Shown here piece by piece: positions 1 through 12,288 of a DNA stretch of 64,000 nucleotides. Position numbers and translations under genes: made by a program. The notes under the pieces were generated by a model. The model ran no database searches, had not been told where the DNA came from, and saw nothing but the letters and a program-made list of their open reading frames with translations. Source of the DNA: Sporobolomyces roseus (taxonomy: Eukaryota > Basidiomycota > Microbotryomycetes > Sporidiobolales > Sporidiobolaceae); assembly GCA_016617785.1 (NCBI GenBank), contig JADILM010000003.1, forward strand, positions 1,798,001-1,862,000. The letters are read 5' to 3'. Every line of letters starts with the position of its first letter. The stretch's first letter is position 1.

Positions 1-400
1 GGTGGATTGATAACCGGAGCAAGGTTGGCGAGTTGGACTGGAATGTTTGTATTCCTCCAAGATGCCGTCGAGAGAGGCATCAAGACTGGTTTGATCCATA
101 GTGGCAAAGGCGACGACGAGAGTAAAGTTAGGTGGATCGCTGGTGGTACTGCTGGAGTCGGATTGGCAGGCGTAGCGGGAAGTTTCTGTACGTTCGAAAC
201 TTTGAACGATCTACTCCTCGAGGGAACTGATGGTTTGAAGTGCGTACGGTACAGATCGATTGTCGAAATATACGGCAAAGAGAAGGTTGATGCTTGGATT
301 GGGAATGGGATTGTTGGCGGGAGGAACAGTCGATCTGAGAGATTGGATGAGGGAGAAATTGGATGAAGAGAGAGGAGCTGAGGAGGTCAAGCTTACTTGA
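1..400 (+). CDS. Tim17/Tim22/Tim23-like membrane protein, 3' part
   Basis: The gene enters from the left edge, so its start is missing. Reading begins in frame at base 1. A 67-nt intron (188-254, donor GTACGT, acceptor TACAG) joins two exons, 1-187 and 255-400, ending in TGA. The visible 110 residues hold Gly-rich hydrophobic segments (GARLASWTGMFVFLQ, then IAGGTAGVGLAGVAGSF, then LGMGLLAGGTV) and a charged tail, the pattern of the Tim17/22/23 family of mitochondrial inner-membrane proteins. The exact member cannot be told from this fragment. The 3' end is uncertain: without splicing the frame closes at 366, and another open stretch begins nearby (see the 401-1425 entry). Family assignment is inference from composition and glycine spacing. 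Confidence 0.5.
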
Positions 401-1425
401 TGGGAGAGTATTGGGATTGAAGCAACGAGAAGGACAGGATCCGGTGGACAACAGAAGCTTTGACGAAAGCTGGCGTCGAACGAGGTCTTTGATCAAGGTG
501 CGTTCTTGATTCGTTGTCAGCCTCACAAGTAGATTACAGGCTCACACCGAATCTTCTCGTACAGATTACGGTATCACTCGCGCCCGTTGAGGCTGGTCAG
601 ATACGACGCTCATCGACAAGGACGACATCGCCAAATCGAGCGGATCAATCACAATTCCGCTTTCAACATCGTTCAAGTTGACCTCAATGGAGCAGCATCA
701 GTCGAGAAGGTCACTGTGTAGTTCTTCTACAAGAAACAAGGAGACAAAGTTGGAGGGAGAGCCGTAGTCTTTAGGAGATGGGAATTTCGCAACCAATTTT
801 CATTTTTTTCGTTCTTTTCAGAATGATCGTTTCTTTCGACTTGCTCGTGGGTTGGGGAAACCCAGTGTATCATTCGAGAGAGAGGGAGGGAGGTTTACGG
901 TAAACATCGGCGTTGAGCGAATCGCATTGCTGCCGATTAACCTTTTGACTTATAGCAATGCATTTACTCACTCAAAAGTTGAGAGATTCGTGTCCTCTTA
1001 TTCCCTTTCTTTTCTCCTCTCACTTCAAACTCTTCTGCTAGATCTTCCGGTTCTCGTGAGTATCTCTCTGGCAACAGTCAATCTAGCAGAACTGAACATA
1101 GTCGAGACTTGTCAACAGTCCTTTTCATCTCACGTTTCCCCCAATTTATCTCAATCAAGTCACTAGACTCTACTAGACACTTCTCAGACCCTCTAGACTA
1201 CACTCTATACATTCAGTGAGTCCATCCCACGTTACATTATCGTCACAGAGAACCTCTCTTGGTCATTCTCTTCGCCTTTGATCTGTTCCCCATTCCCCCG
1301 CTTCAACCCCTCCCAAAAACTTATCTCTCTTCTATCCTCTCTCCCTCTCTACCTTCAAACCGTTCTGCAATCTGAGAGCTATCTACTGACCTCTCTCTCC
1401 TGTCGAAAGTAGACTCTCTCCAACA
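401..1425. other. Intergenic stretch with a coding-like fragment
   Basis: About 1 kb lies between the partial first gene and YHM2. From roughly 364 to 500 one plus frame stays open and ends at a possible donor. After a possible acceptor near 568 a second open stretch runs to a TAG at 718-720, and the same frame looks protein-like for some 50 bases beyond it. This may be the true 3' end of the first gene, a separate small gene, or a decayed one. The rest (about 770-1425) is T/C-rich and fits the YHM2 promoter and 5' leader. Confidence 0.3.
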
Positions 1426-2790
1426 ATGGCCATTTCGAGTGAACCCGCGATTCCAGGTCAAAAGAAACAAATCAAATGGTCAAACATCGCTTTGGGAGGT
1501 ATCATGAACATGTTCGAAGTACGCTTCCTCCCTTTCCTCTCTCTGTTTCCTCCCTTCCCTCTCTCGAGAGAACGGCGAATATTGATCGAGATTGGATAAA
1601 TCATTTTAGGTTACTACTTTGGGACAACCTTTAGAAGTTGTAAAGACTCAAATGGCGAGTCAGAGAGGTGATACTATGAACCAAGCGTTGAAGAAGGTTT
1701 GGGGTCGTGGAGGAGTCCTCGGATGTAAGTCTCCCTTTTTACCGTGCGAAAGAGTTGTGGGAAACTCATTCTTATTTTTGTGGAAGTGTAGTCTATCAAG
1801 GATTGATCCCATGGGCATGGATTGAAGCATCGACGAAAGGAGCCGTTCTATTGTTCGCTGCGGCAGAAATTGAAGGTGCTGCTATGAACGCAGGATTGGG
1901 ATCTGCTTCGGCTGGATTGTTGGGAGGAATGGGAGGTGGTGTAGCACAGGCTTATGCGACGGTAGGGTTCTGTACTTGTATGAAGACGGCAGAGATTACG
2001 AGGTCTAAAATGGCTGTTGGTGGAGTTGAACCCCCTTCGACGTGAGTAATTCTCCTGCTCTTTATTGGCTATTCAGGATGGGTTTAGCTGATAGGTGGCT
2101 GGTGGGTACCCAGGTTCAAACTCTTCATGGATATGTACCGAAAGGGAGGTATTCGAGGCATCAACAAGGTGAGTTTGCGAATCGAGTTTTGAGCATATTT
2201 CCCTGAATCGTCAGCTCATTTCCCCTTCCTGTACCACAGGGTGTCAACGCTGTTGCTCTTCGTCAAATGACCAATTGGGGATCTCGGTAAGCACTCAAAA
2301 CTCTACTTTCCTCCTTTTTCGAGACTTTCGCTAAAACTGGCGAATTTAGTATGGGTTTCGCTCGTCTCGCTGAAGGATCTATCCGCAACGCACGTGGTAT
2401 CCCCGCTGGAGAACGACTTTCAACTTTGGATCGAGTTGCTGCTTCTGCTCTCGGTGGTGCTCTCGGATGCTGGAATCAACCTATCGAAGTCGTTCGTGTA
2501 GAGGTACGTCTCGACTCTCGCTATCAGCAATTTCTCCTCGTTGTTGATGGTGTGAACCTCTCGACGTACAGATGCAATCAATGGCTAAATCCGCTGGATC
2601 CGCTGACCGACCTCTCAAACCCACAATCGGAAACACTCTCGCCTACATCTACAAAGAGAACGGAGTTAAAGGATTGTACCGTGGTGTCACCCCTCGTATC
2701 GGTCTCGGAATCTGGCAAACGGTTTGCATGGTTTCGTTCGCCGATGTCGTCAAGGAATGGTTGGAGGACAAGACTCCCCTCAAGAAGTAG
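1426..2790 (+). CDS. YHM2: Mitochondrial citrate/oxoglutarate carrier, Yhm2 type
   Basis: Seven exons: 1426-1518, 1610-1724, 1792-2041, 2114-2168, 2240-2286, 2350-2503, 2572-2790. They give 310 residues, the usual size of a mitochondrial carrier with six membrane segments. Close resemblance to yeast Yhm2 includes [34 protein letters not shown], the GFCTCMKT segment, [16 protein letters not shown] and the C-terminal [16 protein letters not shown]. Carrier signatures appear as P-L-E-V-V-K in the first repeat and P-I-E-V-V-R in the third. In yeast this protein swaps citrate for 2-oxoglutarate across the inner membrane, feeding cytosolic NADPH production. The start was chosen because it directly precedes the conserved [10 protein letters not shown] segment and sits in an ACAATGG context. 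Confidence 0.93.
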
Positions 2791-3138
2791 TTCTTCTTCT
2801 CTTTCTCTCTCGATAGCTCAAAAAGGGGTTTAATTAGACCCTCTCGGATATGCTTTCTCTCTCTTAAACTTGCAGTAACTTCTTCACACTCCGTTTCGTA
2901 CCCCTCTCTTTTTCTTCGTTTTACCCTTTTTTCTTTTGTTCGGTTCTGTTTTCTGGCTGTGCCCACGGGATCTTTCTTGCAATCTTTCGCACATAGACGT
3001 TCTCTATCATTCTGGACTCGTGACGCTTTGACGGAGAGAAACAAGGCTCCCATGCGAACTTCGAACGAATCTTTCTTCGACTTCGTTTGTTCACTTCCAG
3101 CCTCAACTTTCTCACTTACGATCTTCGCCTGTTCCACT
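2791..3138. other. Intergenic, YHM2 3' region and METTL5 promoter
   Basis: T/C-rich sequence between two same-strand genes. Open frames here run over a pyrimidine-rich background and show no family resemblance. No specific site recognised. Confidence 0.5.
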
Positions 3139-4241
3139 ATGAAATTGAAAGAGCTAGAATCAGGTACGCTACTCTCCCAACCTCCGAGACGTCGACCTGA
3201 TTGATCAACATTCTCTTCATCTCGAAAACAGAATTACAACCCCTCAAAGGCTTCAGTGAGTCAGTCTATCAGAGTCATGGAATATTAGCTCACTCTTTCT
3301 GCATAGCTGAGCCCAAGCGAGAGCTCGAGCAGTACGTGACAAGTCCTCATCTGGCTTCGAGAATGATCTTTACTGCGGCTACCCAATTCGACGATATCGA
3401 AGACAAGACTATCTTGGATCTAGGATGTGGTTGTGCAGTACTCAGTATAAGTTGTATCATGATGGGAGCCGAGTAAGTCTTCCCTCTCCAAACCCCCTCT
3501 TCATCCCTTCACACGCTCGAATAGATCCCCCTTTCTCTCTTCAGATCAGTAGTGAGCGTGGATATGGACGATGCTGCGTTACAGCTCGCGAGGGAGAACG
3601 TGGAAGAAGTCGAGATGGAGGAACATATTGAATTTATTCGTGCGGAAGTTGGTGCGAAAGGTGCGAAACCCTCGTTGGAGGGAGTACCGATCTTTGATCC
3701 GAGTACCGTAGAGAGACCTGATACTGTCGTCATGAAGTGAGTCCACTTCCCAGTTGTGTTCGTCGAAGGATTACGCTGATTTTTGGAGGTGCGATAGTCC
3801 TCCTTTTGGGACTTGGAATAAAGGGATCGATGCTACGTTCCTCGAAGTTGGTTGTCAGGTACGTTGCACAATTCTTATGAGTCCATTCAGCACCAAACTC
3901 ACAAGAGTCGGCTCCTTACAGCTAGCGAAAACGGCAGTTTACTCTCTGAACAAATCGAGTACTCGAGAGTTCCTCGAACGGAAAGCCAAATCACTCGGTT
4001 TCAACGGCACTGTCATTGCTCAAATGCGCGTAAGCTCGATTCAACGCGCCTTGTCAACAACATGAACTGATGCTCGACACTTTTCGAATAGTACGATTTA
4101 CCGAAGACTATGGCTCATCATAAACAGAAATCGGTTGATATGTAAGCTCTCTCTAGCTTTCCTCACACAGATTGCTGCTGATGCGAGTGACTTGCGAACA
4201 GTGAGGTCGACATGTGGCGGTTTGAGAGGATAGCGAAGTGA
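3139..4241 (+). CDS. METTL5: METTL5-type rRNA adenosine N6-methyltransferase
   Basis: Eight short exons (3139-3163, 3232-3255, 3307-3472, 3545-3736, 3798-3858, 3922-4029, 4092-4141, 4202-4241) give 221 residues. The N-terminus MKLKELES, then LEQYVTSPHLASRMIFTA, then the SAM-binding loop DLGCGCAVLSI, then the catalytic NPPFGTWNKG motif, and the closing KSVDIEVD segment match the METTL5 family in order and length. In animals this enzyme, with TRMT112, makes the single m6A in helix 44 of 18S rRNA. The NPPF tetrapeptide is split by an intron between Asn and the first Pro, which supports the splice model. Each exon is small, between 24 and 192 nt. Function is inferred from the family. Confidence 0.92.
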
Positions 4242-4538
4242 TCGAGATGAAATGGCGACAAAAGGACCACTCATCCCGCGAAATGGCTCATTTGGCTGGA
4301 CTCAGTGTGGTCTGGTGATCGGGGAGCTTACGTTCAGGGGAGAAAGTGATAGTTGACGAGCGGGATAGGGCGAGCAAGCGGTTTCGAATCTGTCTGATCG
4401 GATCGCTTCGCTGGTCACTTCCGCCCCATAGGTCGCGAGGGAGGACCGGATAGTGGGGCTGGGAATATCGCTCAGAAATAGGAGATAAACATAGACTCTA
4501 TTGTTCATAATGTTTCTGTTGTTTCTACAAAAGTTTGC

Positions 4539-6260
4539 TCAAGTTGATTTCGATTGTGACGATTGCTCAATCTGAAACAAATATAAGCGTGTGACACGAG
4601 AGTCAGTGTTTGTGCAGGTGAATCAAAAAGATCGCGAAAGACTGATCAAGCAAGAAACAGTGAAGAGAAGTTTACCTCGACAACTTTTCTGAAGGCTTGT
4701 CTGAAATCAGCTTTGAGATCTTCGAGGTCTTCGAGACCGACCGAGATACGGACTAGGCAGATGTGGCAAAGAAGATCAGTAAGTGCCGAGAGTGGACAAG
4801 GGAGGGCAGAGCTTACCTAGACGAGGATCACAACTTGGATCAGAGACCTTTCTTTGCTCGATCAAAGATTCGACACCTCCGAGAGACGTAGCATTCTGTG
4901 GTGAGGATCAGTGCAGGCGACCTCGTCAGGCGAGCCCCAATCGAAGTGCTAAGCGAGATCCAACTCACGAAGAACAACTTCAACCTCGACGGCAGATATT
5001 CGGCATAAACGTCCTTCTCCAACAAGACACCGAAACAAGGTGGACCGCTCGTCATTTGTTTCGTCCCATCCTCACTCAACAAGTCCGAAGCGTTCTCTTG
5101 CAAGGAAGTGTGGAACACTTTGTGAACGATCCCTTTCGTACCATTTCCTTCTTCTTCGTTCGAGTTGGCATGATTGGAGGAAGTGAGAGAGTTGAGCCAG
5201 GATGCGAGTGCAGTTGCTGTCTTTGATTGTCGTTGGATCCGGATGTTGAGCGTTCGAAGACTTCGTAGGAGGAGCCAGGCATCGAGAGAACCAGGAACCT
5301 GAGCCACATCTCGGTTGAACCATCAGTGTCGGGCTTCATCTAGGAAGCGAGGGAGGAGCTCACTCCTCCAGTATAAGTTCGATCACTCCAAAGCTTCAAC
5401 CATTCTTCCGTCGTTTTCACCGATAAAGTACCCATCAATAAATCGCTATGACCACCAAAATACTTTGTCCCACTATGCATCACGATATCTGCTCCCCACT
5501 TGAACGGGTCTTGTAAAGGAGGAGGAGCGAACGTCGAATCAATCCCTAATACTCCTCCCGGAATCGAATGAATCTTCTTCGAGTAGTATTCGATCGAGTA
5601 ACTTTCTCCAGTTGGATTGAGCGGTGTTTCGAGCCAACATAAAACCTTCTTGCCGTCTGTTGGGTATTCGTCGTCGAGATAGATCTTGCTCGTTGCCGTG
5701 TCCAATTTCTTCGTTCTCAAGTAAACGTCCACGGCTCCATGACATCCATGACTGTTTTACTCCCAAGTCCTCGTATCAGTCCGTGTAGCTCGGAAGTGCG
5801 AGGGAGAGATAGCGACAAAGAGGAGATACTGACTATCCCGGTCCATCCTTCGTTCCAATCGCAATCACATCCGGATTGACATGAAGCAGGAGCGCAAAGA
5901 ATGCATTGATCCCACTAGGATAACAAATCGTAGGCGCTCCAATGACTCCCTCCAACACTTTCTCTGCTCGAGTCAAAGTAGGCTGTCCTTCGCGAGAATA
6001 GATATCTCGTGATGGTTCGTTGGCTTGCCAAGCGGTATCGTAGAACCCTTCAGGTTTCGCCGCGATGTCCTCTGGATCAGGGTGTCGGAATGTAGTTGAA
6101 CAACTGTGTGAATGAGGAAGAGAAGGGATCAGACATCGTTCCCGAAGATTGGTTTAGAAGAGGAAGGCGAGGGAATGTACGAGATGTTGGCAGATACTTC
6201 GGGACCTGCTAATCTGTGATCTGAGTGAATTGCTTTCGTAGCGAGAGTGTAATCGTCCAT
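4539..6260 (-). CDS. PLP-dependent trans-sulfuration-type enzyme (YHR112C-like)
   Basis: Seven exons in transcription order: 6260-6181, 6103-5834, 5751-5364, 5298-4969, 4895-4817, 4752-4676, 4571-4539, giving 418 residues. This is the Cys/Met-metabolism PLP fold: the N-terminus MDDYTLATKAIH, STTFRH, YSREGQPT, the DSTFAPPPLQ segment and MHSGTKYFGGHSDLL. The PLP-binding lysine is codon 5463-5465. It most resembles the fungal YHR112C-like branch (putative cystathionine beta-lyase or gamma-synthase), where the active-site motif is HS-x-TKYFGGHSDLL. The precise substrate cannot be read from sequence. The last exon encodes only ten residues after a weak acceptor; the gene could instead stop soon after exon 6. 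It is transcribed away from the NPC1 homologue. Confidence 0.82.
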
Positions 6261-6451
6261 GTTGAAAGGAGTCAAGAAAAAGAGGGGGCGCCGATGGGGG
6301 CCAACTAGAGGGACTAGAGGAAGATGCAAGTGAGGTGACGAGGTGTCAAGATATCTTCTGAGTAAGATCTGACTAGTCTGAGTTGAATAGAGTGAGGGGT
6401 AGGGAAGCAAGAAGACATTCTCACTCTCTCATCTTGTTCACTCCCTATCAA
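6261..6451. promoter_or_regulatory. Compact bidirectional promoter
   Basis: Only 191 bases separate the start codons of the minus-strand PLP enzyme and the plus-strand NPC1 homologue, so both promoters must lie here or overlap neighbouring transcripts. No TATA box or named operator was recognised. Shared regulation is inference. Confidence 0.5.
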
Positions 6452-9400
6452 ATGCCACAACCCTCACGAAGCAACTCTATCGCCTCTATACTACTCCTAT
6501 TAGCTCTAGCAACATCCACAACTGCTCACAGCTCGAGTCGTTTCTCCAATTTCACTCGATCTCCTCATCATTGCTCGATCAGAGATTCATGCGGAAAGAA
6601 ATCAATCTTCGGGGGTGAGATCCCTTGTCCTGATAATAGTCTCGCTGAGTCTGTAAGCACTCTCATCCGATGTCGAGAGCGAGAGATTGCAGAGTTCCCC
6701 CCACTTCTGACCTTTCCCCCCTCCTCTCTTCTCTTTGAACAGCACGACGATGATCCAGCTTATTTGACGACGCTGAGATCGATATGTGGTGATGATTTCC
6801 CAACCGAGACTTGTTGTACTTTGGGTCAACTCGAAACTCTTTCGGCTTCACTCTCGCAAGCGGATCCTCTCACCTCCTCCTGTGCGCTTATCTTTCCGCT
6901 CCTGGCCGTGAGAACGTGGCTCCGAACTGATCTGTCAAATGAGCGTGATGAAGGCCCCGCCTGTCGTCTCAACTTCCGACGATTCTATTGCCAATTCACT
7001 TGCTCCCCTTCACAATCCCAATTCCTCACCGTCACCTCCACCCAAATTCTCAAGAAAGACGGAGAAGATCGAGAAGCAGTCAAGAGTGTCGAGTTCTCCG
7101 TTTCCGAGGAATACGGACGAGGATTCTTCGACAGTTGCAAGGGAGTGAAATTTGGGGCGACGAATGGATACGCTATGGACCTGATAGGAGGAGGAGCTAC
7201 CGATTACCTCTCTTTCCTTCGATACATGGGAACCGAAAGAGCTCTCGGATCACCCTTTCAGATCGACTTCCCACCCCCTTCTTCCCCTCCGCCTTCGAAC
7301 TCCTCAATTCCTCCTCCGATCCCTCTCGAAATCTCAGCTCATTCCTGCGCCTCTCCCGATCCAAACATCCGATGCGCCTGTCCAGATTGTCCCGAAATTT
7401 GCGCCGAACTACCACCGATCAAATCGCCGAGGGAGAAAGAAGAATCGAGGTGTAGAGTTGGGAAAATGGATTGTTTCCCTTTCGTACTCATCATTCTCTA
7501 CGCAGTCGTATTAGGAGCTTCGATCGTCCTGTTAGTCAGTCGAGAAGCTAGGAGAAGATGGGGAAATGGGGGGATTAGATTACCTGATATTCAGTTGGAC
7601 GAGGAAGAGGCTGAGAGTATATTCAGCAGAAGTCAGGAGTTGGGAAGTGGACCTTGGAACAGGTTGAGGAATAGGTTGTCGATCATTGGTGATGCATGGA
7701 ACAGTTCAAAGGTGAGGCAAAAGATTGCAAACTCGGAACTCGTCGGAGGTGGAGGAGGAGGAGACCTAGCCATTCCATCGAGTCCGGATATCGGAGGAGA
7801 TCCGTTGGCAGAAGATCAAGAGTACGATGAGACTCCAGTACCTCTGTCGAGTAGCGCAGCTATGAGAGCAGGGCGTTCGAGGAATCGTTCGTCGACCGGA
7901 GGAGGAGGAGGATCGAATGGATTCGACACTGGCGATTCAGGAGGAGGTTCTCCATCTTCTGGAACGTCTTCCCGATCTCGAAAGAACGGTGGCAGTGGAC
8001 ACCGAGCGAATGGATCGACCCCTTCGACCCTCAATTCTTCCTCGAACCACAGACAATCACTCTCTTTCGAACCTTCTTTCTCTTCCTCGACTCCTACCAT
8101 TCCGGCTCAACCTCGAACCTATCCTCTCAATACTCTTCTCTCGAAATCATTCCAATCTCTCGGTTACTTTTGTGCGAAACGACCTGTCATCACGATCTTA
8201 CTCGGATTGACGGTTTGTGGTCTCATCAACATCGGGTGGAAGAGGTTCGAAGTCGAGAAAGATCCCGTCAGGCTATGGGTTCCGAGTGGATCGCCGGTCG
8301 CGAAGCAGAAACAAGTGTTCGAGGAGAACTTTGGACCTTTCTACCGAACTGAACAACTCTTCTTTTCGGTCGCACCTCCCTCTTCCCGTTCCGCGATCGA
8401 TGAGGACGACGAAGACGCCTACAAAAGTCAAGCATGGAACCCCATCGATTCACCCGTCCTCACATTCGAATCACTTTCCTACATCCTCTCCGTCGAGAAC
8501 ACTATTCGAACCCTCACTTCTCCCTCGTCCAACATATCCCTCCCTCAAGTCTGTTTCGCCCCTTCCTCGACTTCTCCAGAATCAACGAATCTAGAAGATT
8601 GTATCGTCCAATCCCCTCTCGCTTACTTCCAACACTCGCTCGAAGATTCAGGCATCACTGAACGAAATTGGAGGGAACGATTAGATTCTTGTGCTGAATC
8701 ACCTGCTTCTTGCTTACCCACGTTCGGACAACCAATCGAACCGAAATTCGTCTTTGGAAAGATCCCGACGGAGGGACAGGGCAAAGGGAAAGCGAGTGAA
8801 GCGAGAGCAGTGGTCGTTACTTATGTCGTTAGGAACTCGCTGGATAAGGGTGAGATCGCTAGAGCGGAGGAATGGGAAGGAGCGGTAGAAAGGTACCTCA
8901 AGGAAATCTCGAAACGAGGTGGAGAAGCGAATCAGAGGGGATTGAGAATCGATTGGAGTACTGGACGGAGCTTGGAGGAGGAGCTCAACGCTGCGACGAA
9001 CACGGATGTCGGAATTGTCGTTCTATCTTACCTCCTCATGTTCGTTTACGTTGCGATTGGACTCGGCGGAAGCGGGATGAGCGTCTTGAGGTTACTAGGA
9101 AGAGGAATCAAGAAAGGAGCGAAGAAGGGGATGGCCAAGGTCAGAGGAGGAGGGCAGATCAAGCTCGGTGACGATTCAGGAGCTATGGGATCGAGGATTA
9201 TTGGGGTCGAGGATGACGAAGGAATCGTTCCTGAGACGAGTATAGGTGCAGCATTGAGGAAGAAAGTCCTCGTCGAATCGAAAGTTGGCCTTGGTGAGTC
9301 TCGCTTTCCTCTTCATTGCCAGACTGCTGATTCGCTAGAGAATCGCTTTCCTCAGGTCTCGTCGGCATTCTCCTCGTCCTCCTTTCGATCTCGACCTCTG

Positions 9401-11999
9401 TCGCTTTCCTCTCCTTCCTCCGAGTCCGAGTCACTCTCATCATCGCCGAAGTCCTACCTTTCCTCGTTCTCGCCATCGGAGTCGACAACGTTTTCATCCT
9501 CACCCACGAACTTGATTCGCAAAACTCTCGTTCACTACGAGCCCAAGGAGGCAGTGCTCTCCTAGGGGAAGATGACGATGGAGACGAGGGACACAGTATC
9601 GAAGAGCGAATGGCGAGAGTCCTGAGTCGAATGGGACCGAGCATTCTCTTGAGCGCAACTTGCGAAACCGCAGCATTCGCTCTTGGCGCTCTCGTAGGGA
9701 TGCCCGCAGTTCGTAACTTCGCACTCTATGCAGCTGTGGCCACGCTTGTCAATGCGCTGTTACAAGTGACTGTTTTTGTCGCTGCAATGTCTCTCGATCA
9801 ACGACGGATTGAGGTGAGTTCATTCTTTTCTCGAAGCTATTCGTGAACCTCGTGCTGATTCTAGCATTCCTAATAGGCTAATCGTCTCGACTGGTATGTA
9901 ATTAGCTCGAGATGAACGCTCGCTCGCTCAAGACAGGACTGACGAGAGACTCGTTTGTTACCTGCAGCTTCCCCTTCATTACCCTGTCCTCGGCAAATCG
10001 CTCACCCGCTACATTCGACCCCGAAGAAGCACCTCTACAACATTTCTTCCGCACGATCTATGGCCCGAACCTTCTTCGCAAGCCAGTCAGATACTTTGTG
10101 ATCGCTGTTTTCGGTGGATTGTTCGTACTGAGCTGGATCGGTGCTCGACACATCGACCTCGGACTAGGTAAGATCTCTTTATCTTCGCAGTCTCTCGCGG
10201 GAGGTCGTAATATAGCTGACGTTTCGCTGATCTGAACAGAGCAAAGACTCGCTCTTCCCTCTTCTTCCTACCTGGTCAACTACTTCAACGCTTTGGATTC
10301 CTACCTCGAGATAGGTCCTCCGGTCTATTTCGTGCTTCGACACGATCCCGATCTCAACATTACCGAAACCGTCAATGTTGAGAAAGTCTGTGGAAGATTC
10401 TCTGCCTGCGAGGAGTATTCGATTGCGAATGTTCTCGAAGCAGAGAGGAAAAGAACCGATAGCTCCTTCCTCGCAGAACCTCCGTAAGCGTTCATGTCGT
10501 CTCAAGTTGTGATACTCGGAAGCTTACCCTTGTTCGTTTTCTAGCGCTGTTTGGATCGACGATTTCGTGCAGTGGTTGAATCCGCTTCTCGAAGATTGTT
10601 GCAGAGTCAAGAAGCGCACCCCATCCGAATTCTGTGGTCCGAACGATCCCTCAATGTTGTGCAAACCCTGCTTTGAAGATCGAGAACCTGCTTGGAGTAC
10701 AACTCGTAAGTTGCGCTTCGTCTTGACTCGTTCCCCGGTTATCTTGCTAACTCTTTCCGTCTGCAACAGTCGAAGGTCTACCTCAAGGCGAAGAGTTCAT
10801 GCGCTTCCTCAATCAATGGTTGATTTCGCCGACAGACGAATCTTGCCCTCTCGGTGGTCGAAGCAGTTACTCGGCAGCTTTATCGCTCAATAAGAAGCAC
10901 ACAAACGTCGAATACTCTCATATCAGGACCTACCATTCACCTCTCAAGCAGCAACGCGACTTTATCGAAGCTTTCGAAGCAGCAAAGAGAATCGCCTCGG
11001 ACCTCGAGAAGAGAACAGGAGCTCAAGTTTTCCCTTACTCGCTCTTCTACGTCTTCTTCGCATCTTACTCTTCAATGTGGTCAACGACACGCTACGTTCT
11101 CGCCATCACCCTCATCGCAATCCTCGCTGTCGCAGCTGTCATTTTGGGATCTATGAGAACTTCGGCAGTCGTCGTTCTCACGGTTTTCCTCTCCGTCACG
11201 TCGGTTCTCGGCATCATGGGGGTATGGCACGTCTCGCTCAATCCGCTATCACTCGTCAATCTAGTCATAGCTGTGAGTCGCCTATCGTTCCTCTACTCGG
11301 CTCTGCACGCATTGATTTGAGTTTGTCCCTGTGTCAGGCGGGTATTGCCGTCGAGTTCTGCAGTCATTTATCGCGCGCTTTCATGGGTGTACATGGCGGA
11401 TTGAGCAGTCGCGACGAACGAGCGTTCGCAGCTCTCGTCAATGTCGGTCCCTCAGTGCTCTCAGGGATCTTTTGCACGTGAGTCGCCTCTCTTTTTGCAT
11501 CGAGCTTGACTAGAGCTTGACTGATCTGTTCTCTGCTACAGCAAGATCATCGGAATCTGCACGTGAGCGACCTCTTCATGGCTACGACGAGTCCGACGAG
11601 ACATGACTGATCCGTTCTTTGCCGACAGCCTCGGATTTACACGATCGAAGCTGCTCGAAATCTACTACTTCCGCATGTGGTTATCGCTCATCGTATCGGG
11701 AGCTCTACACGGTCTCGTCTTCCTTCCTGTCGCACTCTCACTTTGGGGAGGTCAAGGTTCGCTTTCCTTTCCTCGCCGCCAATTCCCTTCTTTCGAAAGC
11801 TGACAAAGTTTCGCTCTCACAGGTTACTCGTTGTCGAAAGAAGACGGCGATCAATCATGGATCTCGCCAGAGTTGGCTAGGAGATACGAACGAGAGTCGC
11901 GGCCGTTTCGTAAGTTTAGCCTACTACTGTTCATTCGTACGACTGCTGACAGTCTTGACGATACTAGGTGACGATGAGAGTGACGAAGACGAGTTCTGA
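6452..11999 (+). CDS. NCR1: NPC1/NCR1 intracellular sterol transporter
   Basis: Fourteen exons (6452-6652, 6743-6881, 6954-9293, 9356-9813, 9877-9893, 9968-10167, 10240-10483, 10545-10705, 10770-11272, 11338-11477, 11542-11562, 11629-11756, 11823-11909, 11968-11999) give 1556 residues. A signal peptide (LLLLALATSTTA) precedes the Cys-rich NPC1 N-terminal domain (CCTLGQLETL, then RFYCQFTCSPSQSQFL). The middle and C-terminal parts carry RND-type membrane segments: EVLPFLVLAIGVDNVFIL in the sterol-sensing region, then GPPVYFVL and GIAVEFCSH. These proteins move sterols out of the vacuolar or lysosomal lumen. The start begins the signal peptide; an upstream in-frame extension is less likely. Introns 1 (90 nt) and 2 (72 nt) contain no stop and keep frame. 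Residues about 420-540 are low-complexity and not typical. The tail is acidic (DDESDEDEF). Confidence 0.92.
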
Positions 12000-12288
12000 G
12001 TCTTTGTAGCTTTCTCTGTACCACCACTTGTTGTTCAGTCACGAAGAAGAGAAATTGCAAATTCACGGATGAAACGACGAGGGAGAAAGAGAACTACAAC
12101 ATATCCTCAACGGAGAGAGAGGAAGAGCGAACCAGACTGAACCGCGAAATAGGAACACGCGAAGAGGTTTGAAAGAACGAAAAAGGATGCGAAGATAGGG
12201 AATGATGGACTACGGTAGAAGAACTCGCATTAGTCTTCGCCCGACTGCAGAAAGGAAGATGAGTCACTCACGAGAGATCACGAGTGCA

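Noticed and set aside
6653..6742. Reading NPC1 as one 1060-residue uninterrupted exon from 6383.
   Set aside because: Two stop-free introns have good splice sites and removing them restores the family Cys pattern; the extension ahead of the ATG at 6452 precedes a clear signal peptide.
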